64,000 nucleotides of DNA. Origin: Streptomyces flaveolus (lineage in GTDB: Bacteria > Actinomycetota > Actinomycetes > Streptomycetales > Streptomycetaceae). The stretch covers positions 186,001-250,000 of the forward strand of contig NZ_JNWV01000006.1 in NCBI RefSeq assembly GCF_000716535.1. The letters run 5' to 3'. The notes under the pieces are model-generated. The model was given only the letters and a program-made list of their open reading frames with translations, was not told the origin of the DNA and made no database searches. The stretch's first letter is position 1; the number at the start of each line of letters is the position of its first letter. The position numbers were made by a program, and so were the translations under genes. Positions 61,259-64,000 of the stretch are shown piece after piece.

Positions 61259-62563
61259 TCAGCCCGTGACCGGCTCGACCGCCGGCACGGGCACCGGCCG
61301 CGTCTCCGGCAGCAGTGCGAAACAGACCAGGCTGATCAGCGCGATGCCCGTCAGGTAGGCCCCCACGGCCCAGGGGACCCGCCCGCCCTGCTCCGCGAGC
61401 GCCGTGGCCACGATCGGGGTGAGGGCACCGCCGAAGACCCCGCCGAGGTTGTAGCCCACGGCGGCGCCCGTGCAGCGCACCCGGGCCTCGTACAGTTCCG
61501 GCAGGTACGCGGCGATCACCGCGAACATGGTGACGAAGGCCAGCAGGGCGCCCAGGATGGCGAGGAACATCAGCAGCGGTTCGCCGGTCGCCAGGAGGGC
61601 GACCATCGGGAGCATCCACAGGACGCAGGCCGTGCACCCCGTCAGACACAGCGGCCGGCGTCCGTACCGGTCGCCGAGCAGCGCCACTACGGGCGTGAGC
61701 GCGCCCTTCACCAGCACCGCGCCCATGACGCACATCAGCATGACCGTACGGCTCACGCCGAGCCGTTCCGTCGCGTACGCCAGCGACCAGGTCGTCACCG
61801 CGTAGAACACCGCGTAACCGACCGCCAGCGCTCCGGCCGTCAGCAGCACCAGCCGCCCGTGGTGCCGAACGACCTCCACGAACGGCACGCGCGCGTGGTC
61901 GTCGATCTCCAGGAATCGGGGGCTCTCCTTCAGGGAGGAGCGCAGCCACAGACCGGCCAGCGCGAGAGCGCCGGCCGCCCAGAATGGTACGCGCCAGCCC
62001 CACCGGGCGAACTCCGCGTCGGACAGCCCTGCCGACAGCGCGAGCATCACCCCGTTCGCCAGGACGAAGCCGACCGCGGGTCCGATCTGGGGGAAGCTCG
62101 ACCACAGGGCACGCCGTCCGGCAGGAGCGTGTTCGGCCGTCAACAGCACCGCCCCGCCCCACTCACCGCCGAGCCCCAGGCCCTGCAGGAAACGCAGCAC
62201 GAGCAGCAGTACGGGCGCGGCCACGCCGATGGTCCCGTAGGACGGCACACAGCCGACCGCGACCGTGGAGGCGCCGGTGAGCAGCAGCGAGACGACGAGC
62301 ACCGGACGTCGGCCGCGCCGGTCCCCGAGGTGCCCGAAGATCACCGAGCCCAGCGGCCGGGCCACGAACCCCACCCCGAACGTCCCGAAGGCCGCGAGCG
62401 TCCCGGCGACCGGCGAGAACGTGGGGAAGAACAGCGGCCCCAGGACCAGAGCCGCCGCGGTCCCGTAGACGAAGAAGTCGTAGAACTCGATCGCTGTCCC
62501 GGCGAGCGAGGCTGCGGCGAGCCGCGGCATGGACGGGGTGCTTACGGCGCGTACATCGTGCAT
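61259..62563 (-). CDS. MFS transporter, metabolite:H+ symporter (MHS) subfamily
   Basis: 434 aa with 12 transmembrane helices. MHS/ShiA-ProP type signature 'GTAIEFYDFFVYGTAAALVL' in helix 1 and 'GHLGDRRGRRPVLV' between helices 2 and 3, 'FLQGLGLGGEWGGAVLLTAE' and the second-half 'LLGDRYGRRPLCL'. Members import shikimate, dicarboxylates, betaines or similar anions. It converges on chaA, and aroQ begins on the other side; shikimate-type uptake would fit but is speculation. Confidence 0.9.
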   Translation of the reverse strand: MHDVRAVSTPSMPRLAAASLAGTAIEFYDFFVYGTAAALVLGPLFFPTFSPVAGTLAAFGTFGVGFVARPLGSVIFGHLGDRRGRRPVLVVSLLLTGASTVAVGCVPSYGTIGVAAPVLLLVLRFLQGLGLGGEWGGAVLLTAEHAPAGRRALWSSFPQIGPAVGFVLANGVMLALSAGLSDAEFARWGWRVPFWAAGALALAGLWLRSSLKESPRFLEIDDHARVPFVEVVRHHGRLVLLTAGALAVGYAVFYAVTTWSLAYATERLGVSRTVMLMCVMGAVLVKGALTPVVALLGDRYGRRPLCLTGCTACVLWMLPMVALLATGEPLLMFLAILGALLAFVTMFAVIAAYLPELYEARVRCTGAAVGYNLGGVFGGALTPIVATALAEQGGRVPWAVGAYLTGIALISLVCFALLPETRPVPVPAVEPVTG

Positions 62564-62740
62564 GCCGCGTCAACTACCCACAGTGATCAAGGGTTACGGG
62601 GGCGCGCGGAGGTGATCACGGGGCCTGGGTGCACGCGGTGGCGACCGGCGTGCGGGGCCGGTTGTCGGCGCCGACCGGCGTGATAGACCGGGTGCGAGCA
62701 GCGGTCGTAGACGCACCGCCACGAACGGACCGGAGGAACC

Positions 62741-63214
62741 GTGCCCCGCACCCTGGCCAACGCCCCGATCATGATCCTCAACGGGCCCAACCTGAACCTC
62801 CTCGGTCAGCGCCAGCCCGAGATCTACGGCCACGAGACGCTGGCCGACGTGGAGGCGCTGTGCGCCAAGGCGGCGGCCGCGCACGGCGGCACGGTCGACT
62901 TCCGCCAGTCCAACCACGAGGGGGAGCTGGTCGACTGGATCCACGAGGCGCGGCTGGGTCACTGCGGGATCGTCATCAACCCCGGCGCCTACTCGCACAC
63001 GTCGGTCGCCATCCTGGACGCGCTCAACACCTGTGACGGCATGCCCGTGCTGGAGGTGCACATCTCCAACATCCACCGGCGCGAATCGTTCCGGCACCAC
63101 TCCTACGTCTCGCTGCGCGCCGACGGCGTGATCGCGGGATGCGGAGTGCAGGGCTATGTGTTCGGCGTGGAGCGGGTCGCGGCACTGGTCGGGGCGGCGC
63201 GAGCGGAGGCGTGA
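62741..63214 (+). CDS. aroQ: Type II 3-dehydroquinate dehydratase
   Basis: 157 aa. It converts 3-dehydroquinate to 3-dehydroshikimate in the shikimate or quinate pathway as a dodecamer. Catalytic '[17 protein letters not shown]' (lid loop with Arg/Tyr), '[13 protein letters not shown]' and '[17 protein letters not shown]' with the catalytic His are intact. The GTG at 62741 has GGAGGAACC at 4-7 bp. Streptomyces type II enzymes are well studied. Confidence 0.96.
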   Translation: MPRTLANAPIMILNGPNLNLLGQRQPEIYGHETLADVEALCAKAAAAHGGTVDFRQSNHEGELVDWIHEARLGHCGIVINPGAYSHTSVAILDALNTCDGMPVLEVHISNIHRRESFRHHSYVSLRADGVIAGCGVQGYVFGVERVAALVGAARAEA

Positions 63215-63227
63215 CCCGCGCGGGGGA

Positions 63228-63980
63228 CTACAGCCGGCCCGCCTCCACGATCCGCCGCAGGAAACGCCGCGTGCGCTCCTGCCGCGGGTCGCCGAAGACC
63301 TGCTCGGCGGTGCCGCGCTCCAGTACGACCCCGCCGTCCAGGAAGCAGACCTGGTCGGCGACGTCCCGGGCGAAGCCCATCTCGTGCGTGGCCAGCACCA
63401 TGGTCATGCCCTCGTCCTTCAGGCCACGCACCACCTCCAGCACCTCGCCCACCAGCTCGGGATCGAGCGCGGCCGTGATCTCGTCCAGCAGCAACAGCCG
63501 GGGCCGCACCGCGAGGGCCCGTACGATCGCCACACGCTGCTGCTGACCGCCGCTGAGCCGGTCCGGGTAGGCATCCGCCTTCCCGCCCAGTCCGAGGCGC
63601 TCCAGCAGCTCCCTGGCCCGTTCCTCGGCCTCCGCGCGGGAGACGCCGTGCACCCGGCGCGGCGCGAGCGTGATGTTGTCCAGCACGGTCATGTGCGGGA
63701 AGAGGTTGTACGCCTGGAAGACGACGCCGATCCGGCGCCGTACCGCGTCCTGGTCCACGCGCGGATCGGTGATCTCCTCGCCGTCCAGCCAGATGGCGCC
63801 GTCGTCGATCTCCTCCAGGAGGTTGGCGCAGCGCAGCAGCGTGGACTTGCCAGAGCCGGAGGCGCCGATCAGCGCGGTCACCGTGTGCGGGGCGACCTCG
63901 AGAGCGACGTCCCGCAGGACGACCGAGCCGCCGAAGGTCTTGCGGACGGACTCCATCCGCAGCACCGGCGCGTTGCTCAC
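63228..63980 (-). CDS. Polar amino-acid ABC transporter ATP-binding protein
   Basis: 250 aa of the GlnQ/HisP class. Walker A 'LIGASGSGKSTLLRC' (about 38-52), Q-loop 'VFQAYNLFPHMTVLDNI', signature 'LSGGQQQRVAIVRAL', Walker B 'LLLLDEITAALDPEL' with I in place of the usual P or V, and switch 'VLATHEMGFA'. The start is GTG 63980. Reading upstream, a possible end of a permease gene (… R-P-G-T-R-P-stop, 63977-64000) overlaps it as GTGA, the normal arrangement. Confidence 0.93.
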   Translation of the reverse strand: MSNAPVLRMESVRKTFGGSVVLRDVALEVAPHTVTALIGASGSGKSTLLRCANLLEEIDDGAIWLDGEEITDPRVDQDAVRRRIGVVFQAYNLFPHMTVLDNITLAPRRVHGVSRAEAEERARELLERLGLGGKADAYPDRLSGGQQQRVAIVRALAVRPRLLLLDEITAALDPELVGEVLEVVRGLKDEGMTMVLATHEMGFARDVADQVCFLDGGVVLERGTAEQVFGDPRQERTRRFLRRIVEAGRL

Positions 63981-64000
63981 GGGCGTGTTCCCGGGCGTGC

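Overview
The window is 64 kb of a Streptomyces-type chromosome. The evidence is the very high G+C content with third-position GC bias, frequent GTG starts, GGAGG-type ribosome sites, and many actinomycete-specific families (DUF397, DUF5753-type HTH, DUF574 methyltransferase, DUF6343, DUF3068, F420-dependent PPOX enzyme). Most of it is conserved core: polA, rpsA, coaE, uvrB, aroQ and a lone gltD. No tRNA, rRNA, CRISPR array, prophage or transposase was seen.

Layout. 1-5.9 kb: the start of an FdhF-type molybdopterin oxidoreductase, polA, a block of intergenic minisatellites, a small protein and a DUF4184 membrane protein. 6-13 kb: a secreted lytic transglycosylase, a 44-aa protein beside a DUF3068 protein, the HrpB helicase and a methyltransferase without a canonical start codon. 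13-20 kb: rpsA, a deleted beta-helix pseudogene, PAC2 protein, coaE, TPR protein, DUF6343, acyltransferase-like protein and methyltransferase. 20-28 kb: DoxX, S4 RNA-binding protein with an RGG tail, uracil-DNA glycosylase, and a GntR regulator divergent from an NCS1 permease plus a hydantoin-racemase-like enzyme. 28-38 kb: FUSC transporter, nuclease/phosphatase, MtaD-like deaminase, DUF899, a deleted ABC-transporter pseudogene, and an RsbW-like ATPase / HTH / DUF397 / DUF574 locus. 38-48 kb: MocR regulator with an AhpD-like peroxidase, gltD, HxlR regulator with a NAD(P)-binding protein, CorA and a methyltransferase. 48-64 kb: tandem-repeat arrays, psuK-psuG, ogt, a secreted phosphodiesterase, an MHYT protein, uvrB, a TerD / TerD-fusion / TerC / Ca2+ antiporter group, an MFS transporter, aroQ and an amino-acid ABC ATPase.

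Regulation stands out most. polA, uvrB and ogt each have a TGTCAGTG element, an 8-bp gap and a TAnnnT-like -10, with the start codon only 6-7 bp further on. This is the architecture of the mycobacterial RecA-independent (PafBC) DNA-damage promoter on apparently leaderless repair genes. terC has a leader that looks like a yybP-ykoY manganese riboswitch, with a visible mutually exclusive RBS-sequestering helix. The GntR/NCS1 pair shares a perfect 16-bp palindrome.

Other unusual content: at least six unrelated minisatellite arrays between or inside genes (units of 8 codons, 22, 34, 37, 44 and 155 bp), and two genes destroyed by one internal deletion each while both ends stay intact.
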